From: Cyanobacteria bacterium FACHB-63
GTDB lineage: Bacteria > Cyanobacteriota > Cyanobacteriia > Leptolyngbyales > Leptolyngbyaceae
Reading direction: 5' to 3'
DNA: 64,000 bases
Assembly (NCBI GenBank): GCA_014695255.1
Contig: JACJNX010000093.1
Span: 31,810-95,809 of the forward strand
Part shown: one piece after another, positions 34,240-43,859 of the stretch
Layout: the number at the start of each line of letters is the position of its first letter
Position numbering within the stretch: the stretch's first letter is position 1
Program-made: the position numbers and the translations under genes
The notes under the pieces: generated by a model
What the model was told of the DNA's origin: nothing
What the model saw: the letters and a program-made list of their open reading frames with translations, nothing else
Database searches by the model: none

Positions 34240-35817
34240 CTATCCACTAATCAACGCTTCTACAAACTCGTAGCTAGAAAATGGGCGTAGATCTTCGATG
34301 CCTTCTCCGGCTCCAATAAAGCGAATCGGCAATCCAAGTTGCTCTACCACTGCTAGCGCAATTCCGCCTTTTGCGGTTCCATCTAGCTTCGTGAGTACAA
34401 CTCCGCTTAGTTGTGCTGCTTGTGCAAAGACTTCTGCTTGTTTCAAGCCATTTTGTCCCAGCGTGGCATCAAGAACGAGCAGCGATTCAACCTTGGCGCT
34501 TGCGGCTTTTTTATCAATGATGCGGCGAACTTTGCTGAGTTCATCCATTAAGTTCTTTTTGTTCTGAAGTCGCCCTGCGGTGTCAATTAACAGTAGCTCG
34601 GTTCCACGAGATTGAGCCGCAGTAATGGCATCGAACACCACTGCCGCTGGATCAGTGTTTTGTCCAGGGTTGGCGATGACCTCGACGTTGCTGCGCTGTC
34701 CCCAAACTTTGACTTGCTCAACTGCCGCCGCCCGGAAAGTATCTGCTGCTCCGATGAGACACTTGTAGCCAGATTTTGTTGCGATGTGGGCAAGTTTGCC
34801 GATCGTTGTCGTTTTTCCCGCCCCATTCACACCCGTCATGAGCCAAACGTTGAGGACATCTTTTTCAGGGGCGAAGAAGGCGCTATGTGAACCTTGAAGC
34901 GGTTGATCCAGCAGGTCTCGCAGGATTTGCTTCAAGTATGCGATCGCTTGATCTGGCGGTAAGGTTTCTTGACGTAGCTTAGCTTGCAGCGCTTCGATAA
35001 TTTTGTCGGTTGCCTCAACGCCTGCATCGGCTTGTAGTAGTAAGGATTCAATCTCGTAGACGGCATCTTGATTGAGAGGCCCTTGACCCACGATCGCCTT
35101 TAACTGATTGACTAAGCTGCGACGAGTTTTATCGAGTCCCTGACGCAAGCGTTTGAGCCAGGTAATTTCTTCGATCGAGACATCTTCTGCCCGACGACCC
35201 ATCGCGGCAAGCACATCCGCCGACCACAGAAAGCCTTCGTCGATCGTAAACACCGGAAGTTCTGGGGCGGGCGCTTCTGTAACGGATTCGATGAGTTCGG
35301 GTTCTTCTTCGATGGCGGTGGCTCTGAGGCGTTCGAGTCGAGCTTGGCGATCGGCTTCGGCTTGTGCCCAAAGCGGTAAGGCAGGTTGACGATCGGCAGC
35401 ATCCGATTCAGTTGGCTCGGTTACAGACGCGGCAATTTCCGCAGCTTCTTCGGCTTCAGCAACTTCAGCCGGGGCTTCAGGAGTTACTGCCTCGGTCACG
35501 GTTTGAGCTTCGATTTCAACTTCCTCAGTGACTTCAGGCTCCTCAAGCTCTGCGGATTCGTCGTTAATTGCATCGGTTTCTGCGATCGGCGCTTCAGCTT
35601 TCTGAGCAGCTTCTTGCTGTCTAAGGCGGAACGCTTCGACGATCGCGCGTGCGTTGGCGATCCGGATGTCTTCCTCGGAGGGTTGCTCGTCCACAGGTTC
35701 AGCAGACGTTTCCTCGGTAGCTTCGCTTCCTGAAAGGTTCGGTGTTTCAGTCGCCGGGGTGGGTTCGGGCTGTTGCTCGTCTTTTTTGTTAAACCGATTG
35801 AACCAATTAAACGTCAT
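34240..35817 (-). CDS. ftsY: Signal recognition particle receptor FtsY
   Basis: FtsY docks SRP-ribosome complexes at the membrane. The N-terminal 190 residues form the acidic A domain (long Glu/Ala/Thr runs). The NG GTPase domain follows, with GVNGAGKTTTIGKLA (P-loop), DTFRAAAVEQ, DTAGRLQNKKNLMDEL, TKLDGTAKGG and the closing FIGAGEGIEDLRPF. At 525 residues the length is normal for cyanobacteria with an extended A domain. It lies downstream of nusB on the same strand, 51 bp apart, so they are probably co-transcribed. Confidence 0.98.
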   Translation of the reverse strand: MTFNWFNRFNKKDEQQPEPTPATETPNLSGSEATEETSAEPVDEQPSEEDIRIANARAIVEAFRLRQQEAAQKAEAPIAETDAINDESAELEEPEVTEEVEIEAQTVTEAVTPEAPAEVAEAEEAAEIAASVTEPTESDAADRQPALPLWAQAEADRQARLERLRATAIEEEPELIESVTEAPAPELPVFTIDEGFLWSADVLAAMGRRAEDVSIEEITWLKRLRQGLDKTRRSLVNQLKAIVGQGPLNQDAVYEIESLLLQADAGVEATDKIIEALQAKLRQETLPPDQAIAYLKQILRDLLDQPLQGSHSAFFAPEKDVLNVWLMTGVNGAGKTTTIGKLAHIATKSGYKCLIGAADTFRAAAVEQVKVWGQRSNVEVIANPGQNTDPAAVVFDAITAAQSRGTELLLIDTAGRLQNKKNLMDELSKVRRIIDKKAASAKVESLLVLDATLGQNGLKQAEVFAQAAQLSGVVLTKLDGTAKGGIALAVVEQLGLPIRFIGAGEGIEDLRPFSSYEFVEALISG

Positions 35818-35868
35818 ACCAAAATTCCAGATCGCTTATCTTCACTTTACTCCGTACTTTAATGAAAA

Positions 35869-36489
35869 TTAGCGATTCACATTGAGCGAGTCGGTGACGC
35901 GGCGGAGAATTCCATTAATAAATTTGTGCCCGTCTTCGTTGCTGTAGCGCTTTGCCAGTTCTACGGCTTCGTTGATTGCTACCCGATCAGGAATGCCCAG
36001 AAACATCATTTCAACCGTAGCGATGCGAAGAATGTCGCGATCGATCATCGCTAATCGGTCAACCTTCCAATCGACCAAAATATCGTTGAGCAGTTGATCA
36101 ATGGCGGTACGCTCAACTTGGAGCCGCGTGATGATTTCCATCGCATAAGCGCGGACTTCTGCTTGGTTTGCTAGCTGAATAAATTCGGGAAGCTCGATCG
36201 CACCGCCGATGCGATTAATCGCGCTTTGAGCCAGGGTGATCGCCTCTTGTACCATCGTGCGTGCAGCCTCAAGATTCGCCGCGCGGGTTTGACTCTTGAG
36301 CAGTTGAGCATCGCCGCGTTGCAGTTCTGCCGCAGCCGTTTCAAGCGTGTCGCGGGCTTCGGCGGCAAGTGTGCGAATCGAAGCAAGAACGAGATCTTGC
36401 ATTCTTTGTTGACTCACTTTTTCCAAATCAGAAGGAAGCTGGCTGATGCTGAGGAGTGCCAGTTCACGGGAAATTCGACGGGCTTGCAT
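35869..36489 (-). CDS. nusB: Transcription antitermination factor NusB
   Basis: The 206-residue protein has the NusB fold: ARRISRELALLSISQL at the N-terminus and the C-terminal signature DRDILRIATVEMMFLGIPDRVAINEAVELAKRYS followed by FINGILRRV. It binds boxA RNA with NusE for rRNA transcription. The middle insert (residues 30-110) is longer than in E. coli, as usual in cyanobacteria. The ATG at 36489 is preferred over a TTG six codons upstream. Confidence 0.96.
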   Translation of the reverse strand: MQARRISRELALLSISQLPSDLEKVSQQRMQDLVLASIRTLAAEARDTLETAAAELQRGDAQLLKSQTRAANLEAARTMVQEAITLAQSAINRIGGAIELPEFIQLANQAEVRAYAMEIITRLQVERTAIDQLLNDILVDWKVDRLAMIDRDILRIATVEMMFLGIPDRVAINEAVELAKRYSNEDGHKFINGILRRVTDSLNVNR

Positions 36490-36583
36490 GGCAGGTTTGG
36501 GGTTCAAATTGGCTCACGTATCTTACTGTATTCGAGAACCCGCTTAAAGACCTGATGTTAGATCCGTCAATCTATCAGACGGT

Positions 36584-36922
36584 TTACCCGCCGCTAATTT
36601 TGGCTTTATATCCCAATTCTGTGAGTAATTGCAGCAATTTTTGCGCGTGATCACCTTGAATCTCGATCGCCTCTTCCTTAACCGCTCCCCCTGTTCCACA
36701 CTGCGCCTTCAATTTCTTGGCTAAATCGCTCAAAATCTCCGGCTTGTGTTGAAATCCTGAAATTATCGTTACCGTTTTACCACCGCGTCCTTTGCGGGAC
36801 ACCTGAATGCGGACATTTTGCTGATTCGGAGGCAAATCAGGCACAGCGCGTTCAAACACTTCTGAATTGCCGAACTCAGAATAAACAACGCGGTCGCGAT
36901 CGGGCTTCGGTTTCTTTCCCAT
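36584..36922 (-). CDS. SUI1/YciH-family translation initiation factor
   Basis: The 112-residue protein carries the SUI1 domain with VRIQVSRKGRGGKTVTIISGF, the LKAQCGTGGAVKE core and EIQGDHAQKLLQLLTELGYKAKISGG. It is related to eIF1 and bacterial YciH, which affects initiation fidelity. It lies upstream of nusB on the same strand with a 94-bp gap. Start at 36922 is a plain ATG. Confidence 0.93.
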   Translation of the reverse strand: MGKKPKPDRDRVVYSEFGNSEVFERAVPDLPPNQQNVRIQVSRKGRGGKTVTIISGFQHKPEILSDLAKKLKAQCGTGGAVKEEAIEIQGDHAQKLLQLLTELGYKAKISGG

Positions 36923-37128
36923 AGCAAATCTTGATGTATCTAAATATTACAAACAAATCACAACTGAATCTTAAGGAGGGCTGAGTCTCTAAAGAGAGAG
37001 TGTTAGAATTCCTAGCAGAATCACTTTAGAGGCTGAGCTTGCTCAATTCTAAACGTGATGGGTGCTGTGGAAACGCAATCCCGTTGCAACGATATCAACC
37101 CCGATTTAATAAAACTCTCATCCGACTT

Positions 37129-37536
37129 GTGCATACCCAGAAGCATCACAAGATTGATCTCGGTACGGATTATCCCTGTCCGTGCCGCCGCCGCGGTCGC
37201 TTGATCCCGATCGCGCTGACCGAAGCGTTTGGCTGCAATCGCTGTCAGCAGATTTTCGTTGTCGAAGAAAATGGTTGTGTGATTGAACAGCTTGCCACCA
37301 CTTATCCGTATAAGCGATCGTGGCGCTGGACAGGACACCAGTGGAATGTGGTGCAACCGGGGCTGGGAGATAGCTATCTGCCTTTAGCACTCGGTATTTT
37401 GCTGGTTCTACTGAGTATTTGGCTACCTGTTGCGCTGCATTCGCCCTCCGGAGCAAGTATCATGTTGTGGGCGATCGTGGCATTGGTGTTAGCAGTGCTA
37501 CCTGCGCTCATGGTTTGGTTAGCCTATCGACGGTAG
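37129..37536 (+). CDS. Conserved cyanobacterial membrane protein with N-terminal Cys-rich domain (135 aa)
   Basis: The N-terminal half contains HHKIDLGTDYPCPCRRRGRL and FGCNRCQQIFV, that is CPC and CNRC pairs that could bind zinc like a small ribbon. It continues with TTYPYKRSWRWTGHQW, and the C-terminal half has two transmembrane helices. I recall conserved cyanobacterial proteins of this kind next to proA but no function. The GTG at 37129 is my preferred start; the frame is open to a TTG at 37039 with no family resemblance before. Only 4 bases separate it from proA, so the two are coupled. Confidence 0.7.
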   Translation: MHTQKHHKIDLGTDYPCPCRRRGRLIPIALTEAFGCNRCQQIFVVEENGCVIEQLATTYPYKRSWRWTGHQWNVVQPGLGDSYLPLALGILLVLLSIWLPVALHSPSGASIMLWAIVALVLAVLPALMVWLAYRR

Positions 37537-37540
37537 CCCA

Positions 37541-38800
37541 ATGACGACGGATAATTTGGGGGCATTTGACCCGATTTCAGCCCTACGTGCGGCTCATACG
37601 GCTTCGGTAACGTTGTCCTCCGCGAGCGGCGTGAATCGGAGTCGAGCAGTTCAGGCGATGGCGCAGGCGTTGTGTCGTCGCCAAAATGACATTCTAGAAG
37701 CGAATACGCTCGATCTCGAAATTAGCCGGGAGATGGCGATTTCGGAGTTGCTGCTGGAGTGGTTAAAACTGACCCCGGAACGGCTGCAAAACGTCGTTCA
37801 GATTCTCAATCGGTTAAGCGAACTGCCTGACCCGATCGGGCGCGTCATGCCTGCGAATTTTCAGACTGATCGCGCTCAGACATACTCGCAGCTCATGCCG
37901 TTGGGCGTGATTGCGCTAATTTACGAAGCTTTCCCCGAATTGAGCGCGATCGCGGCTGGGCTGTGTATCAAAACGGCAAACTGTCTGATTCTCAAAGGCG
38001 GCAGCGAGGCAAGCCACTCGAATATGGCGATCGCGGAAACCTTACAGCAAGCGCTAGAGGATGAAGGGTTACCGCTTGAGAGTGTGCAGTTGCTTCCGGC
38101 AGAAGACGCGCCGATTCGGGACTTGATTATTCAAGATCGATATTTGAATTTGGTGATTCCGTACGGGCGACCGAGTTTGGTTCAGCAAGTGGTGCGGCAA
38201 GCGACTGCGCCTGTCTTGCGATCGGCGATAGGAAATTGTTATCTGTATTGGTCGCCATCGGGGAGTTTAGAAATGGCGCGATCGATGATTATTGATAGCC
38301 ATCTGAGCGAACCTGATCCGGTGAATGCGATCGAGAAAGTGCTGATTCATCGCCAACAGAATCCCGCATCTCTGGTCATGCTGTGGGATAGTTTGCGTGA
38401 AAAAGGATTTGAAATTCGGGGTGATGTGACGTTAGCCAACGAGTTCTCAGGAATTCGGCTGGTTGAGGATTCGGAATGGAATCAAGCGTATCTCGATCGC
38501 ATTATTAGCTTTCGGATTGTGGATGGATTGCCCAGCGCAATCAACTGCATCAATCATTACAGTAGCGGTCATGCCGATTGCCTTGTCACCGAGTCTTATC
38601 AAGAAAGCCGTCAGTTTGCTTTGGGAGTCAATAGCGCGACCACGTATATTAATGCGTCGCCCCGGTTTTATCGCAATCCAAAACGTGGGGATGCAATCTT
38701 TTTAGGGATGTCGAATCAGAAAGGGCATCGACGCGGATTAATTGGGCTGGAGACATTAACCACTGTAAAACATATTGTTCAAGGAACTGGATTGATGTAG
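37541..38800 (+). CDS. proA: Glutamate-5-semialdehyde dehydrogenase
   Basis: ProA reduces gamma-glutamyl phosphate to glutamate semialdehyde in proline synthesis. The 419-residue protein has the family's LGVIALIYEAFPELSAIAAGLCIKTANCLILKGG core, and the later segments FRIVDGLPSAINCINHYSSGH and NSATTYINASPRFYR are recognisable. The usual catalytic Cys region is replaced: where most ProA proteins have a VGNCHVYVD-like phrase, this has AIGNCYLYWS. It is therefore somewhat divergent, and ProA-type activity is likely but not certain. The upstream small membrane protein is coupled. Confidence 0.85.
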   Translation: MTTDNLGAFDPISALRAAHTASVTLSSASGVNRSRAVQAMAQALCRRQNDILEANTLDLEISREMAISELLLEWLKLTPERLQNVVQILNRLSELPDPIGRVMPANFQTDRAQTYSQLMPLGVIALIYEAFPELSAIAAGLCIKTANCLILKGGSEASHSNMAIAETLQQALEDEGLPLESVQLLPAEDAPIRDLIIQDRYLNLVIPYGRPSLVQQVVRQATAPVLRSAIGNCYLYWSPSGSLEMARSMIIDSHLSEPDPVNAIEKVLIHRQQNPASLVMLWDSLREKGFEIRGDVTLANEFSGIRLVEDSEWNQAYLDRIISFRIVDGLPSAINCINHYSSGHADCLVTESYQESRQFALGVNSATTYINASPRFYRNPKRGDAIFLGMSNQKGHRRGLIGLETLTTVKHIVQGTGLM

Positions 38801-38835
38801 CACTGGGGTGAACATGAACCTTGGATAAGCAGAAC

Positions 38836-39493
38836 TTAGGGGAGGCGAATTAGCCCTCGCTTCAGCGAGACAATTACAGCTTGAGTTCGATCGCTGACAT
38901 TCAATTTACTCAGAATGTTGTTCACATGCAATTTGACTGTTCCTTCTGTAATTTGCAGCGCTTTCCCAATCTCTAAGTTACTCATGCCGATCGGGATCAA
39001 TTGCAGCACTTCGCGTTCTCGCTTACTCATCATAGGTTGTGAGGACAATGAGGTGGGCATCGGGAAACTGTGATCGAGTTTGCACGATCGTGTCTACTCC
39101 GCTCAATTCTGGCATTCGCAAATCGACTAATCCGCTATCCGGTTGCAGTTGAGCAAACAATGTAACCATTTCATCGCCGTTCTTAGCTTGACCAACAACA
39201 TGAAGGTTCTCTGCTGGATCAATTTCAAGCATTGCGGCAATCCCGGAGCGGACTACCGGATGATCGTCTGCAATTACAATGCGACTGGGAGGTTTTGGGA
39301 TGCTCCCGCTCAGATTTGCAGTGTCCATCTGCATCATCACCCCGGTAAACACTTGAGCGAGACTATCATGAATCTCGCAAGCAAAGCGGTTGCGCTCTTC
39401 TAGAATTGAAGCGGCTTCAGCACGTTTACGATCGCTAATGTCCGTGACCAGACCATAGTATCCTTTCACTTGAGTCGTATGACCCGTCCAAAT
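38836..39493 (-). pseudogene. Collapsed histidine kinase / NarL-type response regulator pair
   Basis: Reading on the minus strand: the end of a PAS domain (KGYYGLVTDISDRKRAE), a HisKA_3 dimerisation start (EERNRFACEIHDSLAQVFTGVMMQMD), then directly the receiver domain of a NarL-type regulator (RIVIADDHPVVRSG...). The kinase's catalytic domain and the regulator's true start are missing. The receiver runs to LIVLTTYDE and stops; a shifted frame resumes at SKREREVLQLIPIGMSNLEIG, the LuxR-type DNA-binding helix-turn-helix, to the end. Two deletions, the second with a frameshift, thus fused and broke a two-component system. An upstream stop in the PAS frame (39494-39496) confirms decay. The receiver's acceptor Asp region reads SGLVDLRMPELSG. 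Confidence 0.85.
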
Positions 39494-39640
39494 TCATAGC
39501 AACTGATGAACAATCACTACGATGTCATGCAGCCACTCGGACTTAGAGAAGCAGATTGTCTTAGCTCATCGCTTAATTCCGGCTGGTAGGGTCAAGTATT
39601 TAGTGAGGTGAAGCCGCCAAACGAGAAACGGGGAAGGGAA

Positions 39641-40585
39641 CTAACCCTTACCGTTTTCATCGACCATCGACAACATTCCTTGCAATGTTGCTGGAATGCT
39701 GCGCGGGTCCATAAACATCACCTTGCTGCTATCGCTCTTACCCACCGTGGTACCCATATCCAAATAGCTCATTGCTAACAGCACCTTACCCGCTTCAGCC
39801 GCACGTGGATCACCCTTAAGCGCTTGCGTTACAATCCCGATCGCTTCTGCAGTCGCTTGAGCTTTCAGCACCGCTTGCTGACGTTCCGCTTGGGCTTTGA
39901 GGACAATCGCTTTTTGCTCCCCTTCAGCCGCCAAAATCGCCGCTTTCTGACGCGCCTCAGCATCAAGTACCTGCGCTTCCGCCTTACCTCGTGCAGAGTT
40001 TACCGCCGATTCCCGCTCTCCTTCAGACGTTAGAATTGCAGCCCGCTTGCGGCGTTCTGCGGACATTTGCAGTTCCATTGATTCTTGAACCGCTTTCGAG
40101 GGGATAATATCGCGCAGTTCAACGCGAGTCACTTTTACGCCCCAAGGATCAGTTGATGTATCAAGTTCACGCAACAGAATTTCGTTGATGTGCGATCGTG
40201 CTGTAAACGTTTCATCGAGTTCTAGCTGTCCCATCTCAGCGCGGATTTGCGTCAAGACAAGGTTCACCATTGCCGCTTGCAGATCTTGCACCTTGTAATA
40301 GGCTTTCTCCATATCGACAATCCGCCAGTACACGACTGCATCCACCGTGATCGAAACGTTATCGCGAGTGATACAGCCTTGCGGCGGAATATCGAGGACT
40401 TTTTCTCGAATCGTTTCTTGGAAGGCGACGCGATCGAGTCCCGGAATCACAAAATTCAGACCAGGAGAAAGCTTGCGATCGTAGCTCCCCAATCGTTCAA
40501 CCAGCGCCTCGTTTCCCTGCTGAATAATTTTGACGCTTGAAACTGCTCCACCGCCGACCACAAGTGCAATAAACCAACCCCACAT
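39641..40585 (-). CDS. SPFH-domain protein, paraslipin/stomatin type
   Basis: The 314-residue protein has an N-terminal membrane anchor ([15 protein letters not shown]), the SPFH/band-7 domain ([32 protein letters not shown] through [26 protein letters not shown]) and a long Glu/Ala/Lys-rich coiled coil typical of paraslipins/QmcA. Such proteins form ring-shaped membrane cages and stabilise membrane proteins. It lies 11 bp after an NfeD-type gene, the classic SPFH/NfeD partnership. Confidence 0.92.
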   Translation of the reverse strand: MWGWFIALVVGGGAVSSVKIIQQGNEALVERLGSYDRKLSPGLNFVIPGLDRVAFQETIREKVLDIPPQGCITRDNVSITVDAVVYWRIVDMEKAYYKVQDLQAAMVNLVLTQIRAEMGQLELDETFTARSHINEILLRELDTSTDPWGVKVTRVELRDIIPSKAVQESMELQMSAERRKRAAILTSEGERESAVNSARGKAEAQVLDAEARQKAAILAAEGEQKAIVLKAQAERQQAVLKAQATAEAIGIVTQALKGDPRAAEAGKVLLAMSYLDMGTTVGKSDSSKVMFMDPRSIPATLQGMLSMVDENGKG

Positions 40586-40596
40586 AAAACCTCTCC

Positions 40597-41007
40597 TTAA
40601 AATTCTTCTGGCATCACTATCAAAGTTGTTCCCTTGCGTCCCACGACATAAACGCGCCGACCCGGGGGAATCTCAATCATCGAGCCTTCACACTTTGCTG
40701 CCCAAGAGTTCCCTTCATACCGAACTCGCCCAACTTCTCCGGGAAGAATCGCTGTGAGCGTTTCGGCTTCGGTCGCATCGAGCTTGAACGAGGCACGACG
40801 ATTGACAAACCGACGAGACACCCACATCAACACGATCGACAAAATCACCCACAGCACCACTTGTGCGCCAAGCGGCAAGAGGTGAGCAACAAGTCCAACC
40901 AGTAAAGCACTCAAGCCCAACACAAAGGCAATAAACGCAGTCGGCAGAACGAATTCAACCGCACAGAGTCCCGCACCGACAATCAGCCAAACCATCGTAG
41001 GAGTCAT
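40597..41007 (-). CDS. NfeD-family membrane protein (short, C-terminal type)
   Basis: This has three transmembrane segments in the first 80 residues ([19 protein letters not shown]..., [27 protein letters not shown]) followed by the OB-fold C-terminal domain ([22 protein letters not shown]...[19 protein letters not shown]). The NfeD/SPFH pair is encoded together, as in many bacteria. I choose the ATG at 41007 because the longer frame to 41166 adds a hydrophilic stretch unlike the family. Confidence 0.88.
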   Translation of the reverse strand: MTPTMVWLIVGAGLCAVEFVLPTAFIAFVLGLSALLVGLVAHLLPLGAQVVLWVILSIVLMWVSRRFVNRRASFKLDATEAETLTAILPGEVGRVRYEGNSWAAKCEGSMIEIPPGRRVYVVGRKGTTLIVMPEEF

Positions 41008-41180
41008 AATTTCAGACCGTTTTTCATCCCAATCCAACGTGCAGCGATCGCGTACTGGAAAGTCATGCTTTAATACAAACTTCAAACCGTGAATGCAACA
41101 TTCCGGCAATCTGTTGATCATTTCGGCACAGTTGACGGTAAGATGCGTTGCGATTCGCCCCTTCATCCTAGCCTGGCACT

Positions 41181-43052
41181 ATGAACCTAACTGGCAAACT
41201 CTTTGATCGTCCTTCCACCCTGGCTGTGAGTCGCGCTCAACCCCAAGGGTTTCATTACGTCTGGGCAGTAGGAACGGCTGCACAGCGCAAAAAAAATGGA
41301 ACGACGATCGGCGATCGCTACGAGGTCAAGACTTCCCAAATTTGGCTAGATACGCAACCGGAAAGCGAGCCGCAAGCGCCGCTAATTGCGTCAGAATTGG
41401 CACAAAACTATCTACTGCTGTATCCGTATCGTCTACATGTTCCGGAGGTGTATGGAGTCTGCCGCGACGGGGGCGATGAGATTTTATTGCTGGAAAATGT
41501 TCCGATTAATGAGAAGGGAGAATTGCAGCCTTCGATCACTGAAGCCTGGTATCAAGGCAGCGCCACACGGCAAATTTATTGGCTGTGGCAGATTTTGGAA
41601 CTGTGGACACCGCTTCGAGAGTTGGGAGTTGCTTCTAGTTTGCTTTCTCCGGATCACATTCGGGTTGAAGGCTGGCGGATTCGGCTAAGAGAATTAGTTT
41701 TAGATGAAGCCAATACCGAGGAATCGTTCTGTCAGCCGACGCTGGCAAATCTGGCAGAAAGCTGGCTGATGTTGCTCTTGGATGCGAAACCTGCGATCGC
41801 GGACTCTCTACAAGTGATCTTCGCCTTGATGCAAGATTCAGATGCAACTTATCGCGATATTTCCAAACGGTTGAATCAGCTTCTACTCGAACAGGCTTCT
41901 CAACTGCCGCTTAGAACTCAGGTGTACGGTGCAACGGATATCGGTCGCCAACCGCATAACGAAGACACCTGTTACCCGATGACTTCTAAAACTCAAACGT
42001 TTGATGACTTGTCAGCGCGGTTAACGATCGTTTGTGATGGCATTGGCGGACATGATGGCGGGGAAGTTGCCAGTCAGTTAGCCGTACAGTCGATTCAATT
42101 GCAGGTAAAAGCGCTGCTTTCAGAAATTGCGGGACAGCCAGAACCCTTGCCGCCGGATTTGATTTGTGATCAGTTGGCGGCGATCGTTCGAGTCGTGAAC
42201 AATTTGATCGCCGCGCAGAATGATGCCCAGAATCGTGTGGCACGTCGGCGGATGGGCACAACGCTCGTCATGGCACTGCAGATCCCGCAGCGGGTCACTT
42301 TACCGGGAGGATCGATCGCCAATAACTCCCACGAGCTTTACATCGTCAGTGTCGGAGATAGCCGCGCTTACTGGATCACACCGGAATACTGTCATCAGCT
42401 AACGGTCGATGATGATATCGCGGTGCGGGAAGTTCGTATGGGTCGATCGCTGTATCGAGAAGCGCTGAAGCGTCCGGATTCCGGCGCACTGACCCAGGCA
42501 ATGGGAACTCGTGCCGGACATCATCTGCATCCGAGTGTGCGGCGCTTTATTCTCGAAGAAGACGGAATGCTGCTGCTGTGTTCCGATGGCATGAGCGATA
42601 ACGGCTTTGTGGAGCAGTCTTGGTCAGATTATGCGGAACTGATTTTAGTGGATAAGTTCTCGATCGAATCTGCCGTTAAATCCTGGCTCGATTTTGCCAA
42701 TCAGCGCAACGGGCACGACAACGCTTCGATCGTTCTCACTCACTGCCAAGTTTCTGCCGCTCTGCCAGAAGTTCGAGTACCCGTTTCCATGCCGTTACCC
42801 AGCGCAGAGGCTCCGGACATTCCACCCCCGATCGTGATTCCGCCAACTGAGGTCGTAAAGCCGAAACGCAAGAATCGATTTGTGCTGAAGACTCTACTGG
42901 TTTTGATGTTGGGTGGGGGTGCAGCATTAGGAACTTGGTACTACCGCGATCCGATCGGAATGCCGCAGCGCGTTAAGAGCGAAGCCGGACGAATTCAGCC
43001 GATGATTGAATCATTGCGTCAGCGCATCAATAACGATTTGCTCAAACGATAG
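41181..43052 (+). CDS. PP2C-type protein phosphatase with N-terminal kinase-like domain
   Basis: Residues about 240-510 are a complete PP2C catalytic domain with metal-binding acids in GRQPHNEDTC, VCDGIGGHDGGE, VGDSRAYWI, LLLCSDGMSDN and GHDNAS. Residues 1-230 look like a degenerate protein-kinase-type fold (ITEAWYQG..., VPEVYGVCRDGGDEILLLENV) without obvious catalytic residues. A Pro-rich linker, one transmembrane helix (VLKTLLVLMLGGGAALGTWYY) and a short basic end follow. This is a membrane-attached Ser/Thr phosphatase. Confidence 0.9.
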   Translation: MNLTGKLFDRPSTLAVSRAQPQGFHYVWAVGTAAQRKKNGTTIGDRYEVKTSQIWLDTQPESEPQAPLIASELAQNYLLLYPYRLHVPEVYGVCRDGGDEILLLENVPINEKGELQPSITEAWYQGSATRQIYWLWQILELWTPLRELGVASSLLSPDHIRVEGWRIRLRELVLDEANTEESFCQPTLANLAESWLMLLLDAKPAIADSLQVIFALMQDSDATYRDISKRLNQLLLEQASQLPLRTQVYGATDIGRQPHNEDTCYPMTSKTQTFDDLSARLTIVCDGIGGHDGGEVASQLAVQSIQLQVKALLSEIAGQPEPLPPDLICDQLAAIVRVVNNLIAAQNDAQNRVARRRMGTTLVMALQIPQRVTLPGGSIANNSHELYIVSVGDSRAYWITPEYCHQLTVDDDIAVREVRMGRSLYREALKRPDSGALTQAMGTRAGHHLHPSVRRFILEEDGMLLLCSDGMSDNGFVEQSWSDYAELILVDKFSIESAVKSWLDFANQRNGHDNASIVLTHCQVSAALPEVRVPVSMPLPSAEAPDIPPPIVIPPTEVVKPKRKNRFVLKTLLVLMLGGGAALGTWYYRDPIGMPQRVKSEAGRIQPMIESLRQRINNDLLKR

Positions 43053-43152
43053 AGCGATCGACACGCATTATGCAAAGATTAAAAAGTTGTCTATCCTGCG
43101 GTTAGGTCAAGTAATTGTGGTGAATCTTGCGGAGAGAGGAACACTCAAGGTG

Positions 43153-43374
43153 ATGAAAATTGGCGATCGTGTTCGGGTGAAAGAATCAGTCGTGGTGTAT
43201 CACCATCCAGAACACCGCAACCAGCCGTTTGACATTAACGGTCAAGAAGGCGAAATTATGGCGATCGTAAAAGAATGGCAAGGTCGTCCGGTGAGTGCAA
43301 ATTTTCCGTATTTAGTGAAATTTGCAGGAAAATTCCGCGCTCATCTGCAAGAGTTTGAACTCGAAACGATCTAA
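43153..43374 (+). CDS. ftrV: Ferredoxin-thioredoxin reductase variable chain
   Basis: The 73-residue product matches the FTR variable (alpha) subunit nearly end to end: MKIGDRVRVKESVVVYHHPEHRNQPFD, then GQEGEI and EWQGRPVSANFPYLVKF, ending FRAHLQEFELETI. It forms an SH3-like barrel that caps the catalytic subunit and helps reduce thioredoxin with electrons from ferredoxin. The ATG at 43153 matches the family start; the longer frame to 43006 runs into the phosphatase gene. Confidence 0.95.
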   Translation: MKIGDRVRVKESVVVYHHPEHRNQPFDINGQEGEIMAIVKEWQGRPVSANFPYLVKFAGKFRAHLQEFELETI

Positions 43375-43595
43375 CTTCTTCGCCGAAACCAACCGAATAC
43401 ATTGACATCGCCGCGCATTCTATCAAGTTCGCGGCGATGTTGTTCTGATGCAGCAGCATACCATTCACAGTAGCGATCGTGCGCTTCACGCGACTGTACC
43501 TCTTGATAAAACTGATGCGTCGAGCGATAAATTTCAAGTAATTCTGGCTCGATCTGGACAGCGGGAAAAAACCATCGATGATTGTGAATCGGCAT
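43371..43595 (-). CDS. Conserved small cyanobacterial protein (74 aa)
   Basis: The product is rich in aromatic and charged residues (HNHRWFFPAVQIEPELLEIYRSTHQFYQEVQ ... RGDVNVFGWFRRRS). I recall similar small proteins in other cyanobacteria but no function. There is no signal peptide or membrane helix. Its stop overlaps the end of ftrV by 4 bases on the opposite strand, a tight convergent arrangement. Confidence 0.65.
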   Translation of the reverse strand: MPIHNHRWFFPAVQIEPELLEIYRSTHQFYQEVQSREAHDRYCEWYAAASEQHRRELDRMRGDVNVFGWFRRRS

Positions 43596-43859
43596 GAGTC
43601 AAATCGGCGAACAGATTCTGACAAGCTAGCGCATTTTACTAAACATTCCGTGATCAGTCCTCACGATAGAGTCAAGAATCTATAGGATTTGTAATGATGC
43701 AATCTAGGAGTAGTAGCCAAATTCGCCTGACGCAAACTTAAAATTTCGTAAGTTGAGTAGCTATCCCATCCCACCTATGATCAATTCAGATTGAATGCTT
43801 CTGACTTTTAGGAAGCAAATTTAGATAAATCTTTTTTAGAAGACTTCGATCGTAGCGTT

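Noticed and set aside
37021..37356. 111-residue minus-strand frame
   Set aside because: It overlaps the Cys-rich membrane protein on the other strand, whose CPC/CNRC motifs and coupling to proA are much stronger.
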